A stretch of 64,000 nt of DNA from Cichorium intybus (lineage: Eukaryota > Streptophyta > Magnoliopsida > Asterales > Asteraceae). This document shows positions 36,773 to 48,343 of the stretch, piece by piece. The translations under genes were made by a program, and so were the position numbers. The stretch covers positions 60,763,729-60,827,728 of the forward strand of contig CM042010.1 of NCBI GenBank assembly GCA_023525715.1, in the 5' to 3' direction. The notes beneath the pieces are model-generated. The model was given only the letters and a program-made list of their open reading frames with translations, was not told the DNA's origin and ran no database searches. Each line of letters opens with the position of its first letter. The stretch's first letter is position 1.

Positions 36773-39020
36773 TGTGACATCCGCCTAAAATGGATTCGGG
36801 TCAACCCAACCCAATTGGAAATTTAATAAACCCTACTCGAGCTTACTTGACGCTAATAGGATCAAAACCCATACAATACGATATAAATTGACGTTAATAG
36901 CAATATAGCATAGTATAACGTTATAACTATAATCAAATTAAATTATGATACCATATTAAAATCAAATCAAAGTATGATGCTCTAATTAAATTAAAAGAAT
37001 CAAACTTGAATGCTATAATTAAACTTCAAATCAAAGTAGATTGTTATAATCAAATAATAACCTATTTTTTTTATAAAACTCTATTTTTATAAACTCTACA
37101 TTAAATTTTATAAAATTTTTATATTAGTTAGTGTATTACATAGAGATGCTTGTGCTAGTGGGAAATTATGAAGACCACCAAAAGCCAAAAGTTATTCCCA
37201 TGGTCTCCCACTCACACCTCCCATCATCTTTCCTTTCATTTTTCTCCCAATACATTATTCTCATCACCACTCAAACCCTCTCTATTCTTTCTCTCACTCT
37301 CAATCTCGAAATTCTTCCAAGAAATATCAATTTTCCAGCCAATAACAATCCCTCATACTCAAATCTCCATCCCTCTTGAAGCATTCATCAAGGTATGTTG
37401 TTAAAAGTTTCAAATTCATTAATGAAACAAATTAAATCCACCAAAACATCTAAAACTCATTTTATATATAAACCTGATTTTTCTCAGAATCCTAGCAATA
37501 AAATAAGAAGTTCTGGAAATTTTCAGAAAATAACTTATTTTTATTGAATTACTATAATTATTGCAATAAAATAGGGCAATAATTCATATAAAATACTTTT
37601 TGCAGTCAATAAATTCTGGGCAAATTTTGGAACAACCCATATATTGAGTAAAGTGGATTTATAAAGTTTCATGTATTTATATTATAGTTTGACGCTTATT
37701 TTGTATTTTATTTTGTTATAGATAAATAAATTGCAAAATATAGTTATGTATGTTAAAAACTAGATTTTATATTTTTCAAACCTTATTAACATTTTAAAGA
37801 CTCCATGACAAAATTTACAGATTTTTGTAAGAATGTTTGTTATTTTTCTTGATTTAATGATTATTTAATGGTTTAAATTGATAATAAATAGACACACATG
37901 TCCAAAAATTATAAACCTTATCAGAATATCATATATAACATGTTAATCATAAATAAAAAGTTTAATGAATTTATCTTAATATTTTCCTATTATTTATGAT
38001 TTTATTGATTAGTTAATAATGAAAAACATAAGAAATAATTCCCATAGTCAAAAATATCCAAAACATTTAAAGTAGGCTCAATATAATGTTAGAAAACTAT
38101 GGTTAGTTTTCCAGAATTTTTGGGAATCATTTGTTATTTTTCCCGAATTTTGTTGTTGTTTAATCATTAAAATACTAAATAAATACTAAAACAGTTAAGA
38201 AAAATATGAAAATTTTAGAGTAATTACTATGTTATGAAATAATGATTTTCTGATAATTTCAGAATGTTTCATACTGTTTAGTATTTAAAACCATTTTCCT
38301 AAGTATCTAAGCATGTAAAAATGCATTTTTAATGATTATTTCATATAAATAATTGTTTATAATATATAAAATCTGTAAATACTTATAATTTGACAAGTTA
38401 TTATTTTAATAAGAAATTACTAAAATCTTGCCTAAATGAAAATATAAATTAATTAAGCAAAGTAATTAATTCAATTTAAAATTCATCTAACCTATGAATA
38501 CATTAATATTCAAAACAAAATTTGATTATTGTTAATTCATCTAATATAATAATATGTGTCTAATTATTTTTATTAATACTCCATTCCCGTTTAGTAGTTC
38601 CTAAACCAAAACTATTAATTATAATAGGTTCCACGTTGTTTTGACCCGAACCGTCTATCGTACAACACGCGTATTCCGTTTGGACTAAGGTGAATAATCT
38701 ACCCCATATTTTATAATTTTCAATAGTTTTGGGGTGTATCATGTGGTTTTAATATGTTCCAACTTCATTTTATTATTTTTTCACCATTGAGACATTGTTG
38801 GGACATTTATACATGAATCATTATTTGTATAATTATTGTTTGTTTACGCTACATGTACTTGTAGTGCATTACAATTTTTAGTCTAATCTCCGTGACTATG
38901 CCCGTATTCTTGAGGTACGTTATCGACAATAATAGTGCTATTGGGTTGACCACCCCACCTTGGGACGCTAAGGTGATTGATTGCACGTGGTTGAGTGTGT
39001 ATGATGATTAGATGCTCCAT

Positions 39021-39102
<82 letters not shown>

Positions 39103-39541
39103 TATGTATATATAGGGTGAGGACTTATTGTTGTTGTTATCATTTGTTAATCAAATTTTGATTTATAAACCGTTATCTCAATAATACTTGCTTGTCGACT
39201 TCCAAAGAAAACAAGTTTCAAATTATAAATATTTCAAACTCACAATTTTCTTTAATAAAACTAGATTACTCACCAACTCTCGTAGTTGACCTGTTTTTAC
39301 CCATGATGCAGATTTGAAGAATGAAGTTGATGAAAAGTAGGGTATACCTTAGAAACCCACAAGACTATTTAAATTTGATGTAATAAATGTTGTTTGTATT
39401 TGAATTTGTATTTGTATGTTGTGGATCTTGTTTGCCTACTTAGTACTTAATTGAATCTAATCATATTATAACATAGTTGTCATGAGACTTTGAACAATAT
39501 ATCACGCCTTGATCGATTCCGCCAAGGATCGGGGTGTGACA
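36773..39541 (+). repeat. 5' LTR of element E
   Basis: 2.77 kb, AT-rich, with an (AT)n run at 39024-39096 and a CT-rich block (37200-37390) that could be near the transcript start. The left end is placed where similarity to element F stops (GAGATACAT). Confidence 0.75.
39024..39096. repeat. (AT)n microsatellite in LTR of E
   Basis: About 36 AT units followed by ACATATATATGTATATATA, a short palindrome. Confidence 0.95.
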
Positions 39542-40239
39542 GATTGGTATCAGAGCCCTTGACTATAGGGAATTAGGTTCATTGCCTTGACCTAGTCTAT
39601 AGCCTCTAGGGTCCTCTCGTATGCTAGTTTATAAAATGCACACACAACTGCATGCAATTCGCACTTAGAAAATCCTAGGAATACCTTTGTGTGCTAATTG
39701 CTCCCTTATGTGCTTACGTATTATTCCCGACACTTATATGTGTGCATACACTTGTGAATTTTCTCCTCTTTCTCTTAAAATCACACACCTACTCAAATGG
39801 TTTCAAAATAAAAATTTATATATATATATTCCTTAGAACTCATAGGAAATTAAAAGTCATCCACTCTAGTTGGGTAGGATCAAAGTAATGGACACGTAGT
39901 AACTGGAAGGGGGAGGTGCCGGTAGCCTGAAAGTCCTGACTAGGTAAGCATTCGTATACATCCCAATCAACCGAGGGACCAGTTTGCTTACCTGGGGACC
40001 AAAGGCGAGAGTTCCCAAACCTATAGGCCAAAGCGCGTCATTCACATTACTTTTGAGCCATCAAACTACCCGACCTTATCAAACGTATCCGAAAGAATAC
40101 ACTCCAAAATGGCCAACTCATTGGACTATTAAGTTCCCTAATGGGCCTTGAAGTGGGAAAACATGTGAAAACTTAGTATTGTGGGGGCCTACGCAATTGC
40201 TACATGCTTCACATTTAGTACCCATGGAAAGCCCAAAAG

Positions 40240-41520
40240 GTGCCCAACACTCCTAACCATGGCCCAACAAGTGTTTTACAATCATTTTACCCAACAATGT
40301 CTGCAAATAACTCACAAGTCCATATGCGTGTTTCTCATAGATGGCATTACGACCCCCTCTGTAACCAATGTAACTATCACCATATGTCCACCAGCCCGTG
40401 TCGCCTTTGTACGACTTGTGGTCGTTATGGCCACTTGGCGGACACATGTCGTGCACCAAAAACTCAGCAACCATTCGCTCTACCCTCAAATCAGCAAACA
40501 CAAACCCGGTATCCAACTGGAACATGCTTCAACTGTGGTGACCCTACCCATTTCAGAAACGGTTGTCCTAGGCTTGTCAATATCATTAACACTCAAGCCC
40601 AGGCAAATCCAACAATGCATGTTCCAGCTCCCAAAGGTCGAGCATTTGTCATTACCGTAACCCAAGCACAGACCGATAACAAGGTCGTAAATGGTACGTT
40701 TCTCATAAATGACTGCTACGCGTCGGTACTTTTTGATTCAGGTGCCGATAAAAGTTTTGTGTCTTTGGAATTTGAACCCATACTTCACACACCTCGCACG
40801 ATTCTTGATGAACACTTTACCGTAGAAGTCGCCAATGGAAAATACATTTCACTCAATGCAGTCATCCAAGATTGCACTTTCGATTTTTGCGGTCATAAAT
40901 TTTCCGTCAATTTAGTTCCTATGGAACTTGGTAGCTTCGACATCATCGTGGGAATGGATTGGCTATCCCAAAACCATGCTGAAATAGTATGTTACGAGAA
41001 GTTTATTTGTATTCCTCTTGCCGACGGTCAAAGTCTTCGTATTTATGGCGAGACTCGTTCAAAAAAGCTTAGTCTTATGTCATGTACTCAAGCTCGATCA
41101 TATCTACGCAAAGAATACATGGCTTTCTTAGCCCATGTGGTGGAAACAAAGGTCAAAGAAAAGAAGATCGAAGATATTCCGATTGTACGAGACTTTCCCG
41201 ACATCTTTCCTGATGACGTATCTGGACTCCCTCCAGTACGTGAGCTAGAGTTCCGCATCGATCTCGTTCCTGAGGCTGCTCCCATTGCCAAGTCTCCATA
41301 TCGGTTGGCTCCAACCGAGATGCAAGAATTGGCAAGTCAGCTCCAAGAATTAACCAATAAGAGATTTATCCGCCCTAGTATTTCACCTTGGGGAGCCCCG
41401 GTTCTTTTCATCAAAAAGAAAGATGGTTCGTTTCGTATGTGTATCGATTATCGAGAGTTAAATAAATTGACCATCAAGAACCGATATCTGTTACCTCGGA
41501 TCGACGACCTTTTTGACCAG
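40240..41520 (+). pseudogene. Gag-protease-RT fragment of element E
   Basis: An open frame of 427 residues without internal stop. Two zinc knuckles occur, [14 protein letters not shown] and [14 protein letters not shown], both CX2CX4HX4C. The retropepsin active site is in [13 protein letters not shown] (about 40730-40765), followed by [15 protein letters not shown]. The RT fingers come next: [20 protein letters not shown], then [20 protein letters not shown] and IDDLFDQ. It ends there, before the YxDD box. Most of the gag N-terminal domain is absent (the stretch 39545-40240 is short and decayed). Intact frame plus truncation suggests a recent arrival followed by deletion. Confidence 0.88.
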
Positions 41521-41853
41521 TAGTACTGATCACCGTCATAAGTAGTTTTGATCGGGGTGACATACCGAATAGTGGTAAAACACTATAGTTGGTACGGATT
41601 TTCAATCCGACTACTTGGAAGCATTGGTGAGCCCAGTTGCTGCCAATTAAGAGAACCTTAGGACGAGATACAGTCTATGTGACAGTTTGATTGATTTTAC
41701 AACTGGTCTTAAAACCAGTGGGAGTAATCATCAAAAGAAACCAACATGGACAGAAACGTACCTTCAGAACATCTGGTTGAGTGAGACAATACTCAGAGTC
41801 AAGTAATTGACTTCGAGAGAAGCACTCTCAATAGAAGATGAAATCCGAAAGGA

Positions 41854-41933
41854 TACTGCATATTGTAAGTCGTTAGTGGAGCGCGTGTGGATCACCGGCA
41901 CACTAATGATGACTCACAAAGAATATGTCAGTA
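41854..41933 (+). other. Structured RNA motif, copy A-3
   Basis: Stems TACTG / CAGTA, CATATT / AATATG, GTAAGTC / GACTCAC (one mismatch) and TTAGTG / CACTAA enclose GAGCGCGTGTGG-ATCA-CCGGCA. It is orthologous to copy F-b. Confidence 0.7.
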
Positions 41934-42811
41934 TAAAGGTACATGGGCCCGAGATTTCCCCGCGGGCATCTCGCAAGAAAGGATATTCAAAATATGCCAA
42001 AGGATTGGATTTTGAGAATGGGCTGAAAGATTTCCATTAAGATGTCAGAAAGGTTTGGATTCACAAAATGTGCCATAAGCTCTGGATTTTGTGAATAGTC
42101 TATAACCGGGTTGAAGCCAGTGGGAGTGTTGCTGTTATCTATCTCTATATGTGTGTTACATACTGTTTCTAGGAAACGTCTCTTTTTCATTACAAAGTGT
42201 AATGACTTGGTGTTAAGAGACGGATCGCTATGAAAGACTTGATAAAGATACGGCATACTCAGGTGGTTATAAACGTCTATGAGATAGATCGAAACTCTGC
42301 CAAAATGATCTTGATGAGACTCAAGATGCATTGCCCTAGGAAATAGTTTTTTTGTCATTGCAAAGTGTAATGATTTGGCATGAGAGATATAAAAGGTGCA
42401 ACGTACTCACATAATCCATTGACATATATCAGATAAATGTTGTCATCAGTATAGAACTGGCCATAGTAAGCATGATCTTGATAAGATTCAAGATACATGA
42501 GAAAAAGTCTCCGAAAGGATATAGTTATTAAAAGTCGTGACACAAGGATTATGAGTAATCCTGAGATTCCAAAAGGGTTTGGAATAGGACTAGATCGAAT
42601 CCAACAAGTTTCTTGGATCGATCAGAAGTGTCATGAACATGTCTTGATGACTTAATGCTGAGAGCATACTGAGTCAGATTCAGGATATGACCTGGCTGGG
42701 AATACTTAATGGATTTTGTACATACATGAGAAATCATTGGAAAATGATTAGGGGTGAATGTTAATAACAATTTGAAAAGAGTTTTTCAAATAAGGACTTA
42801 ATGGTTAAAGA

Positions 42812-42872
42812 ATTTCGTTGGCATCCCGATGGAGCGCGTGTGGCTCACCGGCACATCGTAACACCTCGAAAT
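42812..42872 (+). other. Structured RNA motif, copy A-4
   Basis: Outer stem ATTTCG / CGAAAT and inner stem CGATG / CATCG around GAGCGCGTGTGG-CTCA-CCGGCA. It is orthologous to copy F-a. Confidence 0.7.
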
Positions 42873-43935
42873 AGTCTTAGGGTGCAGTCATGTGGACTAA
42901 AGATCCCGAGAACCATGGAAAGTCACAGTACATAGAATGGAGTTGTTAGTGAGAATGACAGTATGGCCAAATTGAAATATCATCGGAAGGATATCCGATC
43001 GTATAAAGTGTATAAATGTATAACATTTGAATACATAGAAAGAATGAAAGGTCAAGCAGACATAGATACATAATACGAATTAAATAGTTTAAAATCTAGA
43101 AACCGATAATAGTTTATGTAAAATCCGACTTGGTAATTACCTCGTGGAGACTTGGTAATTAGGCAATAGTAGCCACCAGTCAGATTTTAAGTTTCAATTT
43201 TGCATGTTTCACTTCCCGAATAATTTGATTATTCAAAAGGTCCACAGTCGCTCATACTTTTCGGGAGTAAGTATGAACGAAGACTGTCGTGAATTGGTTT
43301 GTAGATTGTCTAAGGAGTTAGACATTGCAGTAAGACTGCTACAACGTTCATGAGTACTTAGAAATAGAGATTTGAGTATTGGATAAACCCACGCTCAACA
43401 GATTGCTTCATGGATTACATCACGAGCAATGTTGAGACGATAATATCGTATGATCTTGAAGCGGAGACATATGAGTTGAAATTTACGAGTCGGTTGTGCA
43501 TTGATAATGCGAAACGCATCGGTAACTCGATGTTATAAAACACATTGTTGTGTACGATTTGATAAGTAAAAGACACAACCATATGAGTCAAAGCTTATTC
43601 GTTCCTTGACCCTGATGGGAAACAGATATCTGTAGGCCGCTCGATGATTTTGAAGTTGACTAAAGTGCTGGCCAGCCGGGACTAAATTGATGTGTTCAAT
43701 TAGAAGTCTTAAAGTCATAAGCAGAATCGGAAATCGGGAAACAGAGTATCGGACAGATATTGATCTCAATCCATGTCTCGTGTCTGAAAATATCTTGTTG
43801 GACGAAGGATCATATGATCACTTATCTTTGGACGGAACTGACTAGGTCAGAGTTCGGCAGCAGTTTCTAGGAAGCTGCAGGTTGTTTATTAACCAGAAGA
43901 TAAATTAAAGTCATAGACTTATCCAAGTGGGAGAC

Positions 43936-44702
43936 TGTTGGATTAGGTGTCTAAGCCATGACTTTGTATTTATATTCATCTTGTTAATTGAAGCAAAGTC
44001 CATTTGGGTTGCCCTCATAGATGGAGGTCAGGATAGAGTTCAGTAGAGTAAAAGGTTGATTTATTAATTGTGTAATAAATCAATAGAATTAATTAAATGG
44101 TTTATTAATATATTTAAGTGTTGATATATTAATTAGAAACTATAATAATTAATTGAGATTTAATCTAGAATTAATTGGATTTAATTTAGTGATTAAATTA
44201 ATTAATTAAAAGTGTGAGGACTAGTTTGTATTTATTCAATAGTTGAATAACTGGCAAAGAGAAGTCCAGGGGCCAAAAGTGGCGCCACCCTTGGAGGCTT
44301 CTCTAGGGTTGGCGAAAACCCTAATTAGGGTTTAGGGATCTGGTCCAAATGGTCAACAGGCTTGCCCACTTGGAGGCTCCTTAGGGTTTCAGGTGTAACC
44401 CTAGGAGGCTATAAAAGGAACCCTCTGGCTCCCCATTATTCACGCCAATTCTCACTGTGATTACTCTGCTGGACTGTCTTCTCCATTGCTGTGGGTATGA
44501 CTTTCATCTGAGGCAGGATACTTTTGCTGCTAGCTTCAAGAACAAGTTCAAAAGGTTAGTAATTCCTGTTTTGATCTTTAAAAATTATTGTTGGCCTTTA
44601 GATATTAGTTTATTATCTTCATAAAAGAAAACATAGATCTTTCTAGGGTTGCATGTGAACCATAGGAATTTTTGTGTTCATTGTTTGCTACAAAACCCTT
44701 CA
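43936..44702 (+). repeat. 3' LTR of element A
   Basis: 767 bp, preceded by the purine tract and followed by CTCAT. It shows about six substitutions against the 5' LTR. Confidence 0.92.
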
Positions 44703-46137
44703 CTCATGGCCAATGCAGAGGACGTGGTGTATAAGGAGCTCGCGCTCGAGTTCCTTTATACCTGCCGATACGCGCCAGCATCACAGGAGGTGCGATCCCA
44801 GCTGATCCGATTCAGGCTGGGAGGGGAGAGCCGGGAGTGCAACCTCTGGAAGTTTGCCAGACACAACGGGATTTACACGGAGGCAGAGACGAGGAGCATG
44901 TATTTTGTGCCCTTCTTACGTGCTTGCATCAGGGGACAACCTCAGCGGTAGGCTAACACGGGTATTTGGGCAGCGATGTCCAATGATTTGTTCGAGGTCG
45001 GGTCGGCCAAGGAGAGCCAGCTCCGCGACCCATTACACCGTTTGATGCAGCGTATCATATCCACCTCCATCATGCAGCAGGTTTCGCAACCTGCCTTATG
45101 TACTGGCGGTTTCCTTGACGACCCGGGTAGCGGGTGTATCTAACAGCAGTCCCATAGCCAACGGACACTTCATCACCCGCCTGGCCCGATCCTATGGCAT
45201 TTTGACGGCTGAGGTCACGGCGAGCATGACAGCGACACCACCCTCCAGGACATCGATCCGTCACCTGGAGAACATGAGGATTATCCATCAGCCACGTGCA
45301 GGCGTTATTTTGATGATGCCGACGGAGCCGGTAGAGGGTCCCCAACAGGAGCAGCCGGTGAGACGATAGAGATGGAGGGTGGACCCACCAGTTGAGTCAC
45401 CAATTTAGCCCCAGCCACCACCACAACTCACAGACGTGCAGGCTGCTGTAAGGGCTCTAGACAGGAGAATGACACGTGTTGAGGCTCACCACCGTTGGAT
45501 GGCTGAGACGCAGAGGGTGATCATGCTCCAGTTGCGTATTGAGGATTTCCCAGACTACCCTCCGAGTGACCCCGATGATGAGGCTGGTCCATCTAGGACC
45601 CACCACGATGATTGATGTATTTTCTTCCTATCTTTTGAGACATTGTATAGAACTTATCACTATCTTTTATTTATTATGCTTTATCGTTTATATGTTTGTT
45701 TCTTTTTCGCATTTAAGTTGCTTGTGAGTGTTTGCATGTGAATACCAAATGGAGTCTATGGAGGAGTTGTTTCAAGCAAGTGTGGGGTCATTGTACCCCT
45801 ACACTTGCCATTTTACCAGCGTGTTTACTGTTGCGCCACAACTCCTGAAATCTGAATCGTGAGATGTTCGTGTTTTTGTATTCTATGACAATCGAGTTCC
45901 AACAAGCAGTCAACCGTCTAAAGGGGTAACTCTTTCTCCCTTATTCTGAAATAATTTTTATGTACAACGGGGACGTTGTACGATTTTAAGTGTGGGGTGT
46001 GGACGGTCGAAAGAGTGTTTTTGAAATTTTTGCGGGAAATGAGTAATTTTCAAAAATGTTATCAATTTTTCAAAATTTTTAATAGATTGTAATTTTGAAA
46101 CGAATAGTGTTTGAATGTTATAATCTATTAAAAATTT

Positions 46138-46533
46138 TGGTTAATTGAGTAATCATTCGGTTCATGGTTTTATTGCACTTTTTAGCTTCAATTGTGTTTG
46201 GATGTGTTTTGAATGCAATTGGATTGTTTGTTTGCTTCTGGATTTTGAAAGTAGCTTCTGATTTCAGTAAGTAATCTTAGGTTAGGATTGGATTTGATTT
46301 TGTTTAGTTTATGTTTGAGTTGGATTTTTGGAACTTGTTTTGGAATTGTGTTTTTGTGTAAATTTTGGAAAAGTAGAGTTAGTCCCTCTGGCTGTAGCGT
46401 GACACTACAGTTGGTAAGCTATCGTCCTATCTTGACCACCAAACTCCCGTGGATCGACCTTTGATACCGCTATACTAGTGTGTGTGAGGTTTATTTTCTT
46501 ATTTTTGACCGCATAACCACCCCAACGTTGTCA
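46138..46533 (+). repeat. 3' LTR of element C, 5' part missing
   Basis: Matches only the last 390 bp of the 5' LTR. The first 580 bp are absent, and the sequence immediately before (45620-46137) is not LTR-like. The end CGTTGTCA is intact. Confidence 0.8.
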
Positions 46534-46538
46534 GATCC

Positions 46539-46660
46539 TTACCGACAAGATGGTAAAGCGAATGTGTGGAGTTGCGTTTTTGTGCAACCACATTGGCCAT
46601 GTTAGGGCTAGTTGTCTCGCGTTGTCAAAGAAGCTGGTTGGGATTCAAAATCTGTAACTC
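46539..46660 (+). pseudogene. Gag zinc-knuckle relic of element D, part 2
   Basis: Follows the right edge of element C. The frame gives CNHIGHVRASC, a partial CCHC knuckle, and then stops at about 46657. In element G the equivalent sequence begins at 49790. Confidence 0.6.
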
Positions 46661-46730
46661 TGAAGAACATGGGGGTCCGTCAGGTGTAGATGGAAGACTC
46701 GAAGGATGAAGATAGAGCTTAGGTGCTTAT

Positions 46731-48343
46731 TGTAAGACCCTAATCCCAAAAAGTCAAATTCCTAGTTTTAAAGAGTCAAAGTGTAAAGCCCGGAACCGAG
46801 TATCGAGAGAATGACAATTAATAAGAAATCAAAAATGACATAATGGGAAAAAGAAGATTAGCGCCGCTAATCTGGTCAAGATCCGGATCAGTCGTGACAG
46901 TCTGAAAAAGATGCTGAGTTTTGGCAGAACTAGAAGTTAGTGACGCTAACATGGAAGTTAGCACCGCTAATTGTGCCTGAGCAGGATAAAATCACATTTT
47001 CGTGATTTTGAGTCATTTTGGAGTCCATAACTCACTTTGGTCCCGTTTCTCTTAAGTTCTAACCCCTGGAAACACCATAGAATACTCTCTCAAGATTTCT
47101 CTTGTGTTCTTGGTTCATGCTATGAGTTTGAAGGATGTTTTGGGAGAGAAGAAGGAGCAAGAGTACTAAGAAGGTTGTTTGGTGAAAGAAATCAGATTTG
47201 CGCAATGTTTTAGGACTCTTGTAAGTGTTCTAATCTCTGTCTTTTTGAGTTGGCTCGATTTCTTGGATTGAGGTGGGATCTATGAACTAAGGGGATGGGT
47301 TCTTCTCCCTTTAGCTTCTGAATCCTTTAGAAAAACCTTAGCATAGTCTTAATGTGGTGTTGGATGAAGTTTAAGTTTGTTAATCGTCAGTTTGGAACTA
47401 GATTTGTCACCATGAGCTTGTTTGGCAAGGATTGTTGGATGGAATTCACGTTTTTATGAGCTGATGGACTGTTGGGGACAACCCCTGGAAGTTATAGCTT
47501 CCGTCTTAATGGATTAAGCACTTAATGGAGATTTGGGCTGAACAGGGGAGTTAGCGACGCTAACTTCGTCTGTTGACTTTGACCGTTGACATTTTAACCG
47601 GTTTGACTTTTGGTCAAACTTAAGGGTTTTGAATGCCGCTCTTATAGGATTATCCTGTTCAGGATTTAGAAAGTTCTAAGTAGAGTTTATCCTTGTTAGG
47701 AAGTGCGTATTGTCGGGATCTGAGGGAACTCACGTGGAGTGCTGTGTAGCTTAAGATCGCGAATTAGGTGACTCTTCTCCCTATACTATGGGTGATGTTA
47801 CATGCGTAGATAGTCTTTATTACTTTGTGTAATAATGTGATTATTTGTGCTTTACGTGTTAGTCGACGAAAGTCGATGACGATGATTTCCGGCAGATCGG
47901 AGCAAGCTCGAGAGCTGAAGACGGATCGGGGCAAGCCCGAGAGTTACACGATCCTTACCGGCGGATTGGGGCAAGCCCGAGAGTCACACGATGTTTACTG
48001 GCGGATCGGGGCAAGCCCGAGAGCTAACGATGTTTTTATGTGATGGATCGCGTTGTATTTTTGGGAAACACACTAAGCTTTGTGCTTACCCTTTTACCCT
48101 AACTTTTTTTAGGTAAATACTGGCTTAGCTTGGAGCACTGCGCGACTGTACCGCATGAACATGACTGGGATTTCAACGATTAAGTCTTTCGCTGGATAAT
48201 GTTTGTAAATGTTTGTGATAAATACGTTTTTATGTGTTTAAATACTAAGTTTTAAATTGAATGATTTTTATTTGGCAAACCTTTTTATGTATTTAAATCC
48301 CTTTTAAAAATGAAAATTTTATTACGGAATTTGGGACGTTACA
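46731..48343 (+). repeat. 5' LTR of element G
   Basis: 1,613 bp. It holds palindromes of the GATTAGCGCCGCTAATC and GTTAGCGACGCTAAC types (46855-46975, 47550). Four hairpin repeats with GGGGCAAGCCC cores lie at 47890-48025. Confidence 0.9.
47890..48025 (+). repeat. About 38-bp hairpin repeats in LTR of G
   Basis: Four units of GGCGGATCGGGGCAAGCCCG plus GAGAGTCACACGATGTTTAC. The first unit reads GGAGCAAGCTC, keeping the stem by a paired change. The 3' LTR has five units (61374-61540). Confidence 0.85.

Larger units (their letters stand above)
36773..41520 (+). mobile_element. Ty3/gypsy element E, 3' truncated
   Basis: Inserted in element A. The 5' LTR is about 36773-39541 (2.77 kb, TGTGACATCCGCC to GGGGTGTGACA) and the primer-binding site TGGTATCAGAGC about 39546-39557. 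A gag-pol frame follows that stops inside RT at 41520, where sequence of element A resumes. RNase H, integrase and the 3' LTR are gone, so no target duplication can be checked. The ends and motif order fit a chromovirus (Tekay/Del-like). Confidence 0.85.
41521..43935. other. Pol-less 3' interior of element A
   Basis: Non-coding sequence matching the interior of F (4652-7160, opposite strand). It contains recurring CCAGTGGGAGT purine tracts (about 41718, 42117) similar to the true purine tract at 43925, and two copies of the structured motif. The 3' 700 bp also match the 3' region of copia B (56500-57243). Confidence 0.75.
32945..44702 (+). mobile_element. LTR retrotransposon A (non-autonomous, copia-type)
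   Basis: 11,758 bp flanked by the perfect duplication CTCAT (32940-32944, 44703-44707). The LTRs, 32945-33711 and 43936-44702, are both 767 bp and differ at about six sites by eye, so it is young. The primer-binding site TGGTATCAGAGC is at 33713-33724 and the purine tract AAGTGGGAGAC at 43925-43935. The leader resembles that of copia B. The gag is decayed (34958-35758) and pol is missing. The remaining interior matches element F. Gypsy E is inserted at 36773. Subtracting E leaves about 7.0 kb. Confidence 0.9.
32712..45616 (+). pseudogene. 3' ORF of element C, split by element A
   Basis: Part 1 is 32712-32944 (RRDHPFLLFPEMLDDTPQYE to TFTCRGWDGL) and part 2 is 44708-45616 (ANAEDVVYKELALEFLYTCR and onward). 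The junction is in frame if element A and one CTCAT copy are disregarded. The LGLW-like segment, YKELALEFLYT and RFRLGGESRECNL fit the 'putative plant transposon protein' often found after pol in Athila-like and Tat-like elements. A stop follows at 44949, a frameshift near 45110, and the end is coiled-coil-like with an acidic tail (DYPPSDPDDE). The function of this ORF is not established. Confidence 0.75.

Noticed and set aside
40240..41520. 427-residue frame as a host zinc-finger protein
   Set aside because: The two CCHC knuckles are followed by a retropepsin and RT fingers, so it is gypsy gag-pol.
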